From positions 2,215 through 52,464 of the forward strand of contig MHDZ01000058.1 in the NCBI GenBank assembly GCA_001805055.1: a stretch of 50,250 bases of DNA, in the 5' to 3' direction. The notes beneath the pieces were generated by a model. It was not told where the DNA came from. It searched no databases and worked only from the letters and a program-made list of their open reading frames with translations. Positions 7,540-14,920 of the stretch are shown here, piece after piece. The number at the start of each line of letters is the position of its first letter. Position 1 is the first letter of the stretch. A program made the position numbers and the translations under genes. This stretch comes from Nitrospirae bacterium GWC2_57_13 (lineage in GTDB: Bacteria > Nitrospirota > UBA9217).

Positions 7540-8751
7540 TCACTGCACAGCACGATTCTCGAAGTCCTGGATGATCCGGACGTTCTCCCGGTCGATCTCG
7601 CTCAGTGCGCTGTCGGAATAGGTCGGGGACTGGCGATACCAGGGCTTGCGCGAAAAATACTCCTGCAGGTCCAGAGCGTCAAAGGTCCTGCCGTAGTGTG
7701 CGTATACCTCGTTGCGCATGGCCCTGAGCTCGCCGGCGCTCCTGCCGTGCAACTCAGCCTCGGACAGCACGCGGTCTGCCGGCGTGAGATAGCCCGTTTC
7801 CTGATAGAGATGCTCGGGGATGGCGGATGAGCCTTCTGCCACCGGCGTCTCCGTCTTTGGAGGCGCCACAGACTGGTAGGCGAGTTCGAGCTTGATCTTG
7901 TCGAGCTGCTGCCTGGCCCCGGCCAGCTCGGGGTTGAGCTTCACTGCTGATTCGAGCAGGGTCTTTGCTGCTGCCAGGTCCCGGACCGAGACCTTCAGCA
8001 TGGCAAGTTCGTAGAGTATTCCGGCGGCCTCGGCCTTCTTGTCCTTTTTCCGGTACAGGGTGACCATCTCGTTCATCACGTCTTCCCTGCCGCTCTTGAT
8101 GCGGTCGAGGAGGGACACATAGGTCTCATCATCCTGGAAGCCCGCCAGGGGATCTGCGGAACCCCGATAATAGGACAGGACATAGGTCTTCGGGGCCTCG
8201 CCTTTGACGAAGTCCTGCCGGGGCTTGGTGCCGAGGAAGAGGGTTCCCGTATATTCAGGGGCCCGCACCCGGAACTCCGGCTTCTGGGCCTGGAGCCACT
8301 GGACAATTTGGGCCGCTTCGTTTCTCACGTCAGGTGAGTTTTTCGGCAGAAGCTTCATCCTGAGCAGCCGGGCGGCAAGGAGGTGGTGGCTCTTGTCGAA
8401 GGACTTCAACTGGCCAAGCCAGAAGTCGGCCTCTGTTGTTCCGGTACGATAGAGTCCCAGAGACCTCACGAACATGTAGTACAGGAACGAATCCATGTAC
8501 TTGCTCTGGGCAAGCCCTGCGTTCTCGGCGATCCGCTTCGCCTCGACATAGATCTCCGACGATTTTTTCGTCGTTTCCGTAAGGTTCAGGATGTCCAGGA
8601 ACTTTTTGTCGATGTCCTTGTCGTTCTTGTAATCCGGAGCGACGCTTTCCAGGCGTCTCGTGTTCGCCTTCAAGTCCCATTCAGCGGCGGAGGCTGACAG
8701 GGGAACGAAGATGCCGAGCACCAGCAGTAGCGAGACAATGACCTTTCCCAT
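7540..8751 (-). CDS. Exported YARHG-domain protein
   Basis: Starting at ATG 8751, which has GGGAGGTTCT before it, gives 403 residues with a clean signal peptide (MGKVIVSLLLVLGIF...SASAA). The ORF-track start at 8790 adds an unlikely 13 residues. The middle region is helical and TPR-like, with Leu/Ala-rich repeats around a KKAEAAGILYELAML segment. The C-terminal 70 residues form a YARHG domain: RAMRNEVYAHYGRTF, EYFSRKPWYRQS, YSDSALSEIDRENV. This domain is common in extracellular or periplasmic proteins of bacteria and its function is unknown. It lies directly downstream of the IclR regulator, with 41 bases between them, so it may be co-transcribed with it. Confidence 0.8.
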   Translation of the reverse strand: MGKVIVSLLLVLGIFVPLSASAAEWDLKANTRRLESVAPDYKNDKDIDKKFLDILNLTETTKKSSEIYVEAKRIAENAGLAQSKYMDSFLYYMFVRSLGLYRTGTTEADFWLGQLKSFDKSHHLLAARLLRMKLLPKNSPDVRNEAAQIVQWLQAQKPEFRVRAPEYTGTLFLGTKPRQDFVKGEAPKTYVLSYYRGSADPLAGFQDDETYVSLLDRIKSGREDVMNEMVTLYRKKDKKAEAAGILYELAMLKVSVRDLAAAKTLLESAVKLNPELAGARQQLDKIKLELAYQSVAPPKTETPVAEGSSAIPEHLYQETGYLTPADRVLSEAELHGRSAGELRAMRNEVYAHYGRTFDALDLQEYFSRKPWYRQSPTYSDSALSEIDRENVRIIQDFENRAVQ

Positions 8752-8791
8752 AGAACCTCCCTCGTCCGTCAGAGTATAACGCCGCGTCACT

Positions 8792-9589
8792 TCACTTCAC
8801 GGTAGACGCCGCGCTGAAGCCCAGCTTGGAGGAGAGCATCTCTCCCGCCTCCTTGAGCTGCCGGATAACGTCTCCCTGCAGGATCTTTGCGTCCGTCAGG
8901 CGGCTCGCAGGCGCCACAATGCCCACGGCGGCGATCACTTTATTCGAGAAATCCCACACCGCCACCGCCGCGCTGCGCACCTCAAGGTCGCATTCTTCGT
9001 CCTCAAAGGCATAGCCCTTTTCCTGCACCGTTTTCACGGCGGCAAGAAGAGCGTCCCGTGTTTTGATGCTCTTCTCCGTCAGCGTCGGAATGTCCTGGTC
9101 CGGGTAGACCCGCTCGATCTCCGCCGGCGTCATCAACGCAAGCTGCGCCTTGCCCACGGCCGTGCAGCAGGCAGGCAGCATGGCGCCGATGCGCGAAATA
9201 GCCCGCACCGTCTTGTCCGTCTCCACGCTGTCCATGAAGATGACCTTGTTCGCCCGGAGCACGGCCACAACTGTTGTCTCGCCCGTGGCAGCCATGAGGC
9301 TTTCGAGAATGGGCCGGGCCTGGCGGCGGCACTCGCGCTGTTCGATAAAGGTGGCGCCGATCTGGAGCGTCTTGGGACCCAGACGATAATTCTCGGTCTC
9401 CTTGTTCTGCTCGATATAGTGGCGATGTTCCAACGTGGCGAGCAGACGGAATACGTTGTTCTTGTGCAGTCCCAGCCGCTTTGACAGCTCGGTCACGCCC
9501 AGTTCGTCCTCCGTTTTGGTGAACGACTCCAGGATGTCCATGGCATGGGAGACCGACTGAATAAGATAATTTGCTTTTTCACGCTTCAT
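8792..9589 (-). CDS. IclR family transcriptional regulator
   Basis: A typical 265-residue IclR protein. The N-terminal winged helix-turn-helix spans about 5-70, with LGVTELSKRLGLHKNNVFRLL as the recognition region. The C-terminal effector-binding domain follows, with GAMLPACCTAVGKAQLALM and FEDEECDLEVRSAA. Family members bind small organic acids or aromatics and often control an adjacent catabolic operon. Here the neighbours are a YARHG protein downstream and a rhodanese upstream, neither a clear catabolic target, so the ligand is unknown. AAGGAG lies seven bases before the start. The gene sits between repeat-bearing spacers. Confidence 0.93.
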   Translation of the reverse strand: MKREKANYLIQSVSHAMDILESFTKTEDELGVTELSKRLGLHKNNVFRLLATLEHRHYIEQNKETENYRLGPKTLQIGATFIEQRECRRQARPILESLMAATGETTVVAVLRANKVIFMDSVETDKTVRAISRIGAMLPACCTAVGKAQLALMTPAEIERVYPDQDIPTLTEKSIKTRDALLAAVKTVQEKGYAFEDEECDLEVRSAAVAVWDFSNKVIAAVGIVAPASRLTDAKILQGDVIRQLKEAGEMLSSKLGFSAASTVK

Positions 9590-9763
9590 TCCGGACTCCT
9601 TGTCACAGCGCGGTCATTGACCGCAATTGAAAACTGAAAATTTCAAATTGCAAAAGTGGCGAAGAATAACAATCTCCAGCAGGCTCGAACCTTTGTTCAC
9701 TGTATCCTTGCTTCTTTTCAACCTCTTACCTTCCCGACTTCTTACCTTCGCATCTCTCATCAA

Positions 9764-10171
9764 TCAAGGCCGATCGCCTTTTTTGACCGGATACCCCTTC
9801 ATGAGCCACTCAGGCATTCCACCCTGGAACACCATGAGATAGGTATGACCCATTTCGAGCGCCGCGACCGCGGCAGCCTGGCTCAACGTTCAGCCTGCGC
9901 CGCGGCAGTAGAAGATGATCGGCGTTGCCTTGTCCTTCGGCAGCTTGGCCCGATCAACCTTCATCCGATCTGCAGGGATGCTGATCGCACCGGCCACATG
10001 CCCCTCCCGGTATTCCACGGGAAGCCGTGTGTCGATAACCACGACCTTCCGCTTCCCCTCCATCATCGACTTGAGCTGCTCAGCGCTCACTACCGGAAAC
10101 TGTGCCTGCGCTGCCGCCGGGACCAGGAATACTGCCAAATACAAAAGGATTAAATATATTCTTTTTCGCAT
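9764..10171 (-). CDS. Exported rhodanese-like protein with in-frame UGA (candidate selenoprotein)
   Basis: The ORF track stops at 9890, but that TGA is followed in the same frame by the rest of a rhodanese domain: TLSQAAAVAALEMGHTYL, then QGGMPEWLMKGYPV, ending at a TGA at 9764-9766. Read through, the protein has 135 residues: a signal peptide (1-23), the CH2A-like VIDTRLPVEYREGHVAGAISIP and an active loop FYC-RGAG-(UGA)-TLS. The UGA is codon 94, five residues after Cys89. Many rhodanese relatives have a second Cys there (C-x-G-x-x-C-x-x-S). A hairpin with apical GGUC begins shortly after the UGA (separate entry). This fits selenocysteine insertion better than decay, because the downstream frame is intact and conserved. 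A Cys-to-stop mutation or sequencing error is the alternative. The start has GGAGG 11 bases upstream. Confidence 0.75.
9857..9884 (-). promoter_or_regulatory. Candidate bacterial SECIS hairpin
   Basis: Read on the minus strand, five bases after the UGA, the sequence can form a lower stem GAGC/GCTC. A small internal loop follows, then a perfect upper stem GCCGC/GCGGC closed by a GGTC tetraloop. The apical loop begins 20 bases after the UGA. Bacterial SECIS elements have a short apical loop with G residues about 16-37 bases downstream, and E. coli fdhF carries GGUC in its loop. The hairpin also lies within coding sequence, as expected in bacteria. Confidence 0.65.
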
Positions 10172-10212
10172 ACGAAGACAAACCTCCGTTTCTAAAACGC
10201 TTGTTTAGTTTT

Positions 10213-10236
10213 ATTATAATAACAATTGTTTGTCAA
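10213..10236 (-). promoter_or_regulatory. Promoter-like and palindromic site upstream of the rhodanese gene
   Basis: On the minus strand a perfect TTGACA is followed after only 12 bases by TATAAT. That spacing is too short for a standard sigma-70 promoter, so either another -10 is used or an activator is needed. The palindrome AACAATTGTT fills the gap between them and could be an operator. Confidence 0.35.
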
Positions 10237-10267
10237 GAGAAAACAGGTGGGAAATAATTTTCCAAGA

Positions 10268-10837
10268 TCACAGCATAATGAGTGCTGAAAGGCCGAGGAT
10301 AATAAAAAGGAATCCCGAAAGAGGCGCAACATATCGCTGAGGTATGAACTTATGCAGTCTGCCGGCCAGGAACACACCCAGCACGGTTGCCAGGGTGAGT
10401 GCGGCGAGGCTGCCGAGGAACACGGCGGTGAAATTCTGATACTTGACCGACAGCAGGAGGGTGGCTATCTGGGTCTTGTCCCCCATCTCGGAGATCGCGA
10501 TCAGGCTGAAGGCCGCGAGCACGCCGGCCCTGTTCGACTGGCGCGGGGAGGCGTCATCACCCTCGTCTTTTTTCCGCAGCAGCATATAGACTCCAAAGGC
10601 GATAAAGACCCAGCCGGAAACGCGGGTCAGTATCTCCGGCGAGATGAGTTCGCTGAACCCTTTGCCCACGATCGCAGCGCTGCCTGACAGCAGTGCAAAG
10701 GCTAGGAAGGCACCGAGCAGCACCGGCCTGCCGCCGTAGCGAAGTGCAAGGGTCAGGACCATGAGCTGCGTCTTATCGCCCAGCTCGGCGGCAAAGATGA
10801 GACCAAAGGACATGAGCGCAACAGAAAAAAACGTCAC
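10268..10837 (-). CDS. TMEM165/GDT1 (UPF0016) family cation transporter
   Basis: The 189-residue membrane protein has two homologous halves, each with three hydrophobic segments and the family motif. These are AAELGDKTQL near residue 18 and SEMGDKTQI near residue 115. The acidic ExGDK(T/S) motifs form the cation path. Characterised relatives move Mn2+ or Ca2+, usually out of the cytoplasm by exchange, as with MneA/MntX-type exporters. The start is GTG at 10837 with GGAG upstream; an ATG lies eight codons later. A cytoplasmic linker rich in charged residues (RKKDEGDDAS) separates the halves. No yybP-ykoY riboswitch was recognised upstream. The rhodanese gene downstream has its own promoter-like region. 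Confidence 0.88.
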   Translation of the reverse strand: MTFFSVALMSFGLIFAAELGDKTQLMVLTLALRYGGRPVLLGAFLAFALLSGSAAIVGKGFSELISPEILTRVSGWVFIAFGVYMLLRKKDEGDDASPRQSNRAGVLAAFSLIAISEMGDKTQIATLLLSVKYQNFTAVFLGSLAALTLATVLGVFLAGRLHKFIPQRYVAPLSGFLFIILGLSALIML

Positions 10838-10866
10838 TCACAAAACTCCAGACCCATGAAAACCTA

Positions 10867-10978
10867 TTGGACACGGATCAAATCTGGAACATCTGATAAA
10901 AGTTATAAAGACGACATCTCCTGAAAAAAAGTTTTTTCCTGTCTTTATCCGCTCTTATCAGATTTTATCCGCGTCCAA
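10867..10978. repeat. Complete TTGGACGCGGAT-type miniature inverted-repeat element
   Basis: The 18-base ends TTGGACACGGATCAAATC and GATTTTATCCGCGTCCAA match at 16 of 18 positions in inverted orientation. Internal ATCTGATAA/TTATCAGAT pairs further, so the whole 112 bases can fold as one long hairpin. There is no coding capacity. Related copies lie at 673, 12709 and 24671. Confidence 0.7.
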
Positions 10979-11065
10979 ATACTCTTCTCATAATCAAAGG
11001 TTAACCGCTATTTCCGTGTTCCAACTGCAATTCTCGGGCTGATAGATGCTTGAAGCAGGGCATTT

Positions 11066-11596
11066 TTACTCAGCCAGGTCCGCCTCGACATCAAGTGTTA
11101 TCTCCACGTCCTTTGCGAGCATAAGCCCGCCGCCTTCCATGGGCTCGTTCCAGGTCATGCCGAAATCCTCGCGGTTGATCACTGTCCTGGCCATGAAGCC
11201 CATGCTGAGCTCACCGCCCATGGGACTCTTGGCTGGACCCACAAAGTCAGCTTCGAACGCAACAGGCCGGGTAACGCCATGTATGGTCAGGTTGCCGGTC
11301 ACCTTGCAGCTGTTCACGCCGGTTTTTTCCGCTGCAGTGCTCTTGAACGTGACAGCAGGGTATTTCTTGACATCAAAAAAATCGCCACTCATCAGGTGCT
11401 CATCGCGCTTCTTGATGCCCGTAGTGACCCCTGCCACGTCAAAGGTGACCTCTACCGACGATCCGGAAATGTCGGCAGGATCGAAACGGATCATCCCTTT
11501 CATCTTGTTGCACTGTCCCCTGATCTTCGCGAGCATCAGGTACCGGATGGAAAAAGCAGCCACAGAATGGTCGGAGTCGATGGTCCAGGTCTTCAT
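11066..11596 (-). CDS. YceI family protein (lipid-binding lipocalin-like fold)
   Basis: The sequence begins with WTIDSDHSVAAFSIRYLM and has the YceI hallmarks: FEVTFDVAGVTTG, RDEHLMSGDFFDVKKYP, GNLTIHGVTRPVAFEAD and INREDFGMTWN. These proteins form an extended beta-barrel that binds polyisoprenoids or amphiphiles. Many members are periplasmic, but this one has no signal peptide in its 176 residues, so it is probably cytoplasmic. The start has AGGAGGGG nine bases upstream. There are no obvious operon partners; both flanks are repeat-rich spacers. Confidence 0.9.
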   Translation of the reverse strand: MKTWTIDSDHSVAAFSIRYLMLAKIRGQCNKMKGMIRFDPADISGSSVEVTFDVAGVTTGIKKRDEHLMSGDFFDVKKYPAVTFKSTAAEKTGVNSCKVTGNLTIHGVTRPVAFEADFVGPAKSPMGGELSMGFMARTVINREDFGMTWNEPMEGGGLMLAKDVEITLDVEADLAE

Positions 11597-11632
11597 GATC
11601 GTCCCCTCCTGATCTGAAGGATAAAATATTTT

Positions 11633-11840
11633 TTACCACAAAGACACCAAGACACCAAGAAAGAATAAATTAAAATTAGATTTACGCTTCTCTTTGCGAC
11701 CTTTGCGACTTTGCGAGAGACGCCTTTCGCTTTTGAATTGATTCATACCCTGTTCGTCCGGAGTAGGGTCTCGCTGAAAGACACAAGTTACTTAAATCCC
11801 AAAGGCATTCATGTATTACTTCGTGCCTTCGCGTCTTCCT
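11633..11840. repeat. CACAAAGACACCAAG-type repeat, probably composite
   Basis: The 358-base spacer between rph and the YceI gene holds no gene. It begins with ACCACAAAGACACCAAGACACC. In the middle is CTTTGCGACCTTTGCGACTTTGCGAGAG, and near its end CTTCGTGCCTTCGCGTCTTCC. These are ends of the same family seen at 2606 and 28082. A copy of the GGAGCGGGG element follows directly. Confidence 0.5.
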
Positions 11841-11893
11841 CCGTCTCCGTCCCGCATCAATAAGATGTATAACACGGAGCGGGGGTGGTGAAT
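11837..11893. repeat. GGAGCGGGG repeat, short copy
   Basis: CTCCGTCTCCGTCCCGCATCAATAAGATGTATAACACGGAGCGGGGG differs from copies A and B by only a few bases over the core hairpin but lacks their outer arms. It lies downstream of rph. Confidence 0.75.
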
Positions 11894-11954
11894 TCTGTTC
11901 CTGCTTGTCCGGGTTAGGACACACATGCAGCATGCGCGCCCCTGGAGATCCTGT

Positions 11955-12677
11955 TTACTTCCCCTGCTCCCATTGGAGCACTTCCCTTTGTTTTGCCACG
12001 AGGGCCTTGATCCCCTGCTCGCCCAGATTGAGCATCGTATCCAGCTCTTGCTTCGAAAAAGGCGCGCCCTCGGCTGTGCCCTGGACCTCGACGATGGCGC
12101 CGGAGCCGGTCATCACCAGGTTCATGTCCACTTCCGCGGCCGAATCCTCAGTGTAGCAGAGATCGAGCACCGGCGTGCCCTTCACAACGCCCACGCTTAC
12201 GGCGGCGAGAAAATCCTTCACCGGGATCGCTTTGATCAGCCCCTTTTTCTGCGCGCTGCGCAACGCCTCAACGAGCGCAATGAAGGCGCCGGTGATGGAG
12301 GCGGTGCGCGTGCCGCCATCGGCCTCGATCACGTCGCAGTCGATCAGCACCGACCGTTCGCCCAGGGCTGCCGTGTTCATGACGGACCGGAGCGACCTGC
12401 CGATGAGGCGCTGGATCTCGTGGGTCCTGCCGCCGACCTTGCCGCGCTCGCGGCTGATCCGCTGCGGCGAGGAGCGGGGAAGCATGGCATATTCTGCCGT
12501 GACCCACCCCGTGCCTTTGCCTTTCAGGAAGGGTGGAACGGATTCCTGGACCGTGGCCGTGCAGAGCACGCGGGTGTTGCCGATCTCGATAAGGACCGAG
12601 CCCTCCGCTGAGGTGATGTAATTTCGGGTGATCTTTAGTGCGCGGAGCTCGTCTGCTTTCCTGCCGTCAGTACGCAT
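11955..12677 (-). CDS. rph: Ribonuclease PH
   Basis: RNase PH is a phosphorolytic 3'-5' exonuclease that trims tRNA 3' ends; it works as a hexamer. The 240-residue length is standard. The N-terminal [12 protein letters not shown] and [19 protein letters not shown] mark the fold. The [20 protein letters not shown] arginine cluster and [23 protein letters not shown] complete the phosphate and RNA site. AGGAGGTTTAA directly precedes the ATG. Unlike many genomes, rdgB does not follow; the downstream spacer carries two repeats instead. Confidence 0.96.
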   Translation of the reverse strand: MRTDGRKADELRALKITRNYITSAEGSVLIEIGNTRVLCTATVQESVPPFLKGKGTGWVTAEYAMLPRSSPQRISRERGKVGGRTHEIQRLIGRSLRSVMNTAALGERSVLIDCDVIEADGGTRTASITGAFIALVEALRSAQKKGLIKAIPVKDFLAAVSVGVVKGTPVLDLCYTEDSAAEVDMNLVMTGSGAIVEVQGTAEGAPFSKQELDTMLNLGEQGIKALVAKQREVLQWEQGK

Positions 12678-12708
12678 TTAAACCTCCATAGTAACCTGAA
12701 AAAACCAT

Positions 12709-12731
12709 TTGGACGCGGATACAATCTGATT
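12709..12731. repeat. Left half of a TTGGACGCGGAT-type element
   Basis: TTGGACGCGGATACAATCTGAT just upstream of rph matches the left end of the element at 10867-10978. The rest of the 220-base spacer shows only scattered related words and no second end. Confidence 0.5.
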
Positions 12732-12898
12732 ACATCGGATTAAAGCCGATCAAAATCAAAATTTCTCTCGGTAAAATCTTCATCCTGATGGTGAATCGTC
12801 TTTCAATAAACAGCTTTTTTTATGCACCGCTAAAGTCAGCAGCGAACTTCCGTTTGAGGATCAAATGGTGCCGGCGTCTAAAATGCCTTTTCTGTAAA

Positions 12899-13672
12899 TC
12901 AAATTTGAAAATACCGAAGATTTCTGTTCTTCCCTGCCGGCTTCGCCTTTCTCAACAGGGTATCCACATGTTCTTTCGCCTTCTCCACTGCCTTTTCCAC
13001 AGCATATCCACGGCCGATGAACACGGCCACGGCCGATGAAAGCACGCACCCGGTGCCGTGAACCTCGCCGCTGCGCCAGGGTGTGGAAAAAGCCAGCACC
13101 TTTTGCCCGCCATAGAGGGTATCTTCCGCCGCGCTTGAGGCGCGGTGACCGCCTTTGATCAGCACATAGGAAGGCCCCAGGTCGAGGATCCTGCCGGCGG
13201 CAAAATCCATGTCCTGCTCGCTTCTGATCGCCATGCCTGCAAGCGCCTCGGCCTCCATGATGTTCGGCGTCACGACCAGAGCAAGGGGAAGAAGCTTTTT
13301 CCTGAGCAAAGGAACCGCGTCTTTCCGCAGCAGGGTCCGGCCTGAGCTCGACAGCAGTACCGGGTCGATGATCAGGTTCCTGATTCTGAACTCTTTGACC
13401 GCAGCGGCTACTGCGTCTACGTTCGCCCTCGTGAGCAGCATGCCGGTCTTGACGGCAGCAGGCTTGATGTCGGAAAGGAGCGCCTTAAGCTGACGCTTAA
13501 GATCTGCGGAGGGAACGGGAGACACGCTAAATACGCCCCGGCTGCTCTGAGCGGTGAGGGCCGCCGGGATGGCCATGCCGAAGGCGCCAAGGGACTGGAA
13601 GGTCTTGAGATCGACCTGTATCCCCGCCCCGCCGGACGGGTCGGAGCCTGCGATGGAAAGGATTTTGATCAT
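12899..13672 (-). CDS. thiD: Hydroxymethylpyrimidine/phosphomethylpyrimidine kinase
   Basis: ThiD phosphorylates HMP and then HMP-P to give the pyrimidine half of thiamine. IAGSDPSGGAGIQVDLKTF near residue 7, KTGML, LIIDPVLLSSSG, and the anion-hole motif GEVHGTGCVLSSAVA identify the ribokinase-like fold. ATG 13672 is the conserved start (257 residues) although no strong Shine-Dalgarno precedes it. The ORF-track start at 13699 adds nine residues from a repeat element that begins at 13683. It is separate from the thiSGEC operon downstream of the TPP riboswitch, so it is not under that riboswitch. The tail after KAKEHVDTLLRKA is short and charged. Confidence 0.93.
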   Translation of the reverse strand: MIKILSIAGSDPSGGAGIQVDLKTFQSLGAFGMAIPAALTAQSSRGVFSVSPVPSADLKRQLKALLSDIKPAAVKTGMLLTRANVDAVAAAVKEFRIRNLIIDPVLLSSSGRTLLRKDAVPLLRKKLLPLALVVTPNIMEAEALAGMAIRSEQDMDFAAGRILDLGPSYVLIKGGHRASSAAEDTLYGGQKVLAFSTPWRSGEVHGTGCVLSSAVAVFIGRGYAVEKAVEKAKEHVDTLLRKAKPAGKNRNLRYFQI

Positions 13673-13682
13673 ATCATATTGA

Positions 13683-13843
13683 GCCGCAGATGAACGCAAA
13701 TAAGGTGAAAAGGTCTTGGAGAAACACAGCGCCTGGAAGCGGAGATTTTACATCAGCATATTCGATCCGGTCTTTGCCGTGTTCATCCATACCCAAGCCT
13801 TAATCAAAACTTTTGATCTGCGTGTATCCGCGAAATCTGCGGC
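13683..13843. repeat. GCCGCAGAT/ATCTGCGGC inverted-repeat element
   Basis: Nine-base perfect inverted ends (GCCGCAGAT and ATCTGCGGC) bound 161 bases that fill the thiD-M23 spacer. Inner words such as GAACGCAAATA and TGCGTGTATCCGCG are related to the other miniature elements of this window. Confidence 0.5.
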
Positions 13844-13849
13844 TAAAAT

Positions 13850-14689
13850 TCAATCCAGCTTCAGTTCCAGCAGTTTCAGGGGGTCCACTCGCGCGCCCTG
13901 CATGCGCACGCCCCAGTGCAGGTGCGGTCCCGTGGAACGGCCTGTGGATCCCACCAGGGCGATCACTTCGCCCCTGGCGACCTTCTGCCCCGGCGTGACC
14001 AGGGACTTGGACAGATGAAAGAACATGGTGTAAATCCCCTGGCCGTGGTCGACGATGACGGAGATTCCGGAATAAAACAGCTCGTCAACGAAGATCACGG
14101 ATCCGCTGTTCGGCGCCCGCACTTCAGCGCCTTCATCAGCAGACACATCCACGCCGCTGTGCGAGCTCTTCGGGATCTTGTTGATGATCCTGCGCAGGCC
14201 GAAACGGCTCCCTATCTTTCCTTCCCGGGGGTTCGTGAAATCGCCGTTCCAGAGCTTCTCCGTCTCACCGGGCCAGATGGCCGAGACCCGCTTCTGCTCC
14301 TTCTCGACGCGGGCCGCATTCTCGGGCGAGAGCACCACCATGTCCTTGGGGAGCGTGAGCCGCTGGACCTCATACTCCTTCTTCACGACCGTCAGGACCC
14401 GCGAATAGGATTTTCCGCCGAGGGAAAAGACGATCTCATACTGACCCGGCGCGCTATTAAGGTCAATGCCCACGACAGCCTTCCATGACTCGCGGGAGGG
14501 GGAAAAATAAACGTTCTTCTCGTCCAGCGTCCCGGTGACCGCTCCCTTCGCGCCCTGCACGGTCACCACGGCGATCTCGCCCGGGCCCACCTCGGCCGGC
14601 TCGATTAGGATGACCGGTTCTGCCGGTGCTTCCATTGCCGCTGCCGGCAGCGCGATCAGCATGAGAAACATGATCATTGCATAGTGCAT
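13850..14689 (-). CDS. Exported M23 (LytM-type) metallopeptidase
   Basis: A 279-residue exported protein. A signal peptide (1-18, ending PAAAMEA) leads to an N-terminal beta-rich domain of about 110 residues. The M23 peptidase domain follows, with zinc ligands in SHSGVDVSA (His and Asp) and GPHLHWGVRM (HxH). Support comes from GSRFGLRR, VRAPNSGSVIFV and VIVDHGQGIYTMFFHLS. M23 enzymes cut peptidoglycan cross-bridges or, when degenerate, activate amidases; all visible ligands are intact, so it may be active. It sits alone between thiC and thiD, with repeat-rich spacers on both sides. Confidence 0.92.
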   Translation of the reverse strand: MHYAMIMFLMLIALPAAAMEAPAEPVILIEPAEVGPGEIAVVTVQGAKGAVTGTLDEKNVYFSPSRESWKAVVGIDLNSAPGQYEIVFSLGGKSYSRVLTVVKKEYEVQRLTLPKDMVVLSPENAARVEKEQKRVSAIWPGETEKLWNGDFTNPREGKIGSRFGLRRIINKIPKSSHSGVDVSADEGAEVRAPNSGSVIFVDELFYSGISVIVDHGQGIYTMFFHLSKSLVTPGQKVARGEVIALVGSTGRSTGPHLHWGVRMQGARVDPLKLLELKLD

Positions 14690-14753
14690 AGCGCTCCCCT
14701 CTATAAAAAAAGGCTAGTTCTTTTCAAGAAGTGGCATGCTCACGCGAATATTT

Positions 14754-14834
14754 AGCCCGCTTAGAGCCGCAATCTTCTGAATCCGCAAGTACGCTCCGAC
14801 GTGAGACGACGGACAGGGGCGGCTCTAACGGGCT
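14754..14834. repeat. Long imperfect inverted repeat downstream of thiC
   Basis: AGCCCGCTTAGAGCCGC and GCGGCTCTAACGGGCT pair with a single bulged base around a 48-base loop. It lies between the thiC stop and the M23 start. It lacks a U-run on the thiC side, so it may be a structured 3' end, an element, or a weak terminator. Confidence 0.45.
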
Positions 14835-14920
14835 TTATACCATCATGGCCATCGGCCATACGACAAATTTTCAATTTGATATTTCCAATTTCCAACTTTC
14901 AATTGCGGCCGCAGGCCGCG

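Noticed and set aside
9890-10171. Simple truncated rhodanese pseudogene
   Set aside because: The frame after the UGA is intact to the normal end and conserved, and a SECIS-like hairpin follows, so decay is the weaker explanation.
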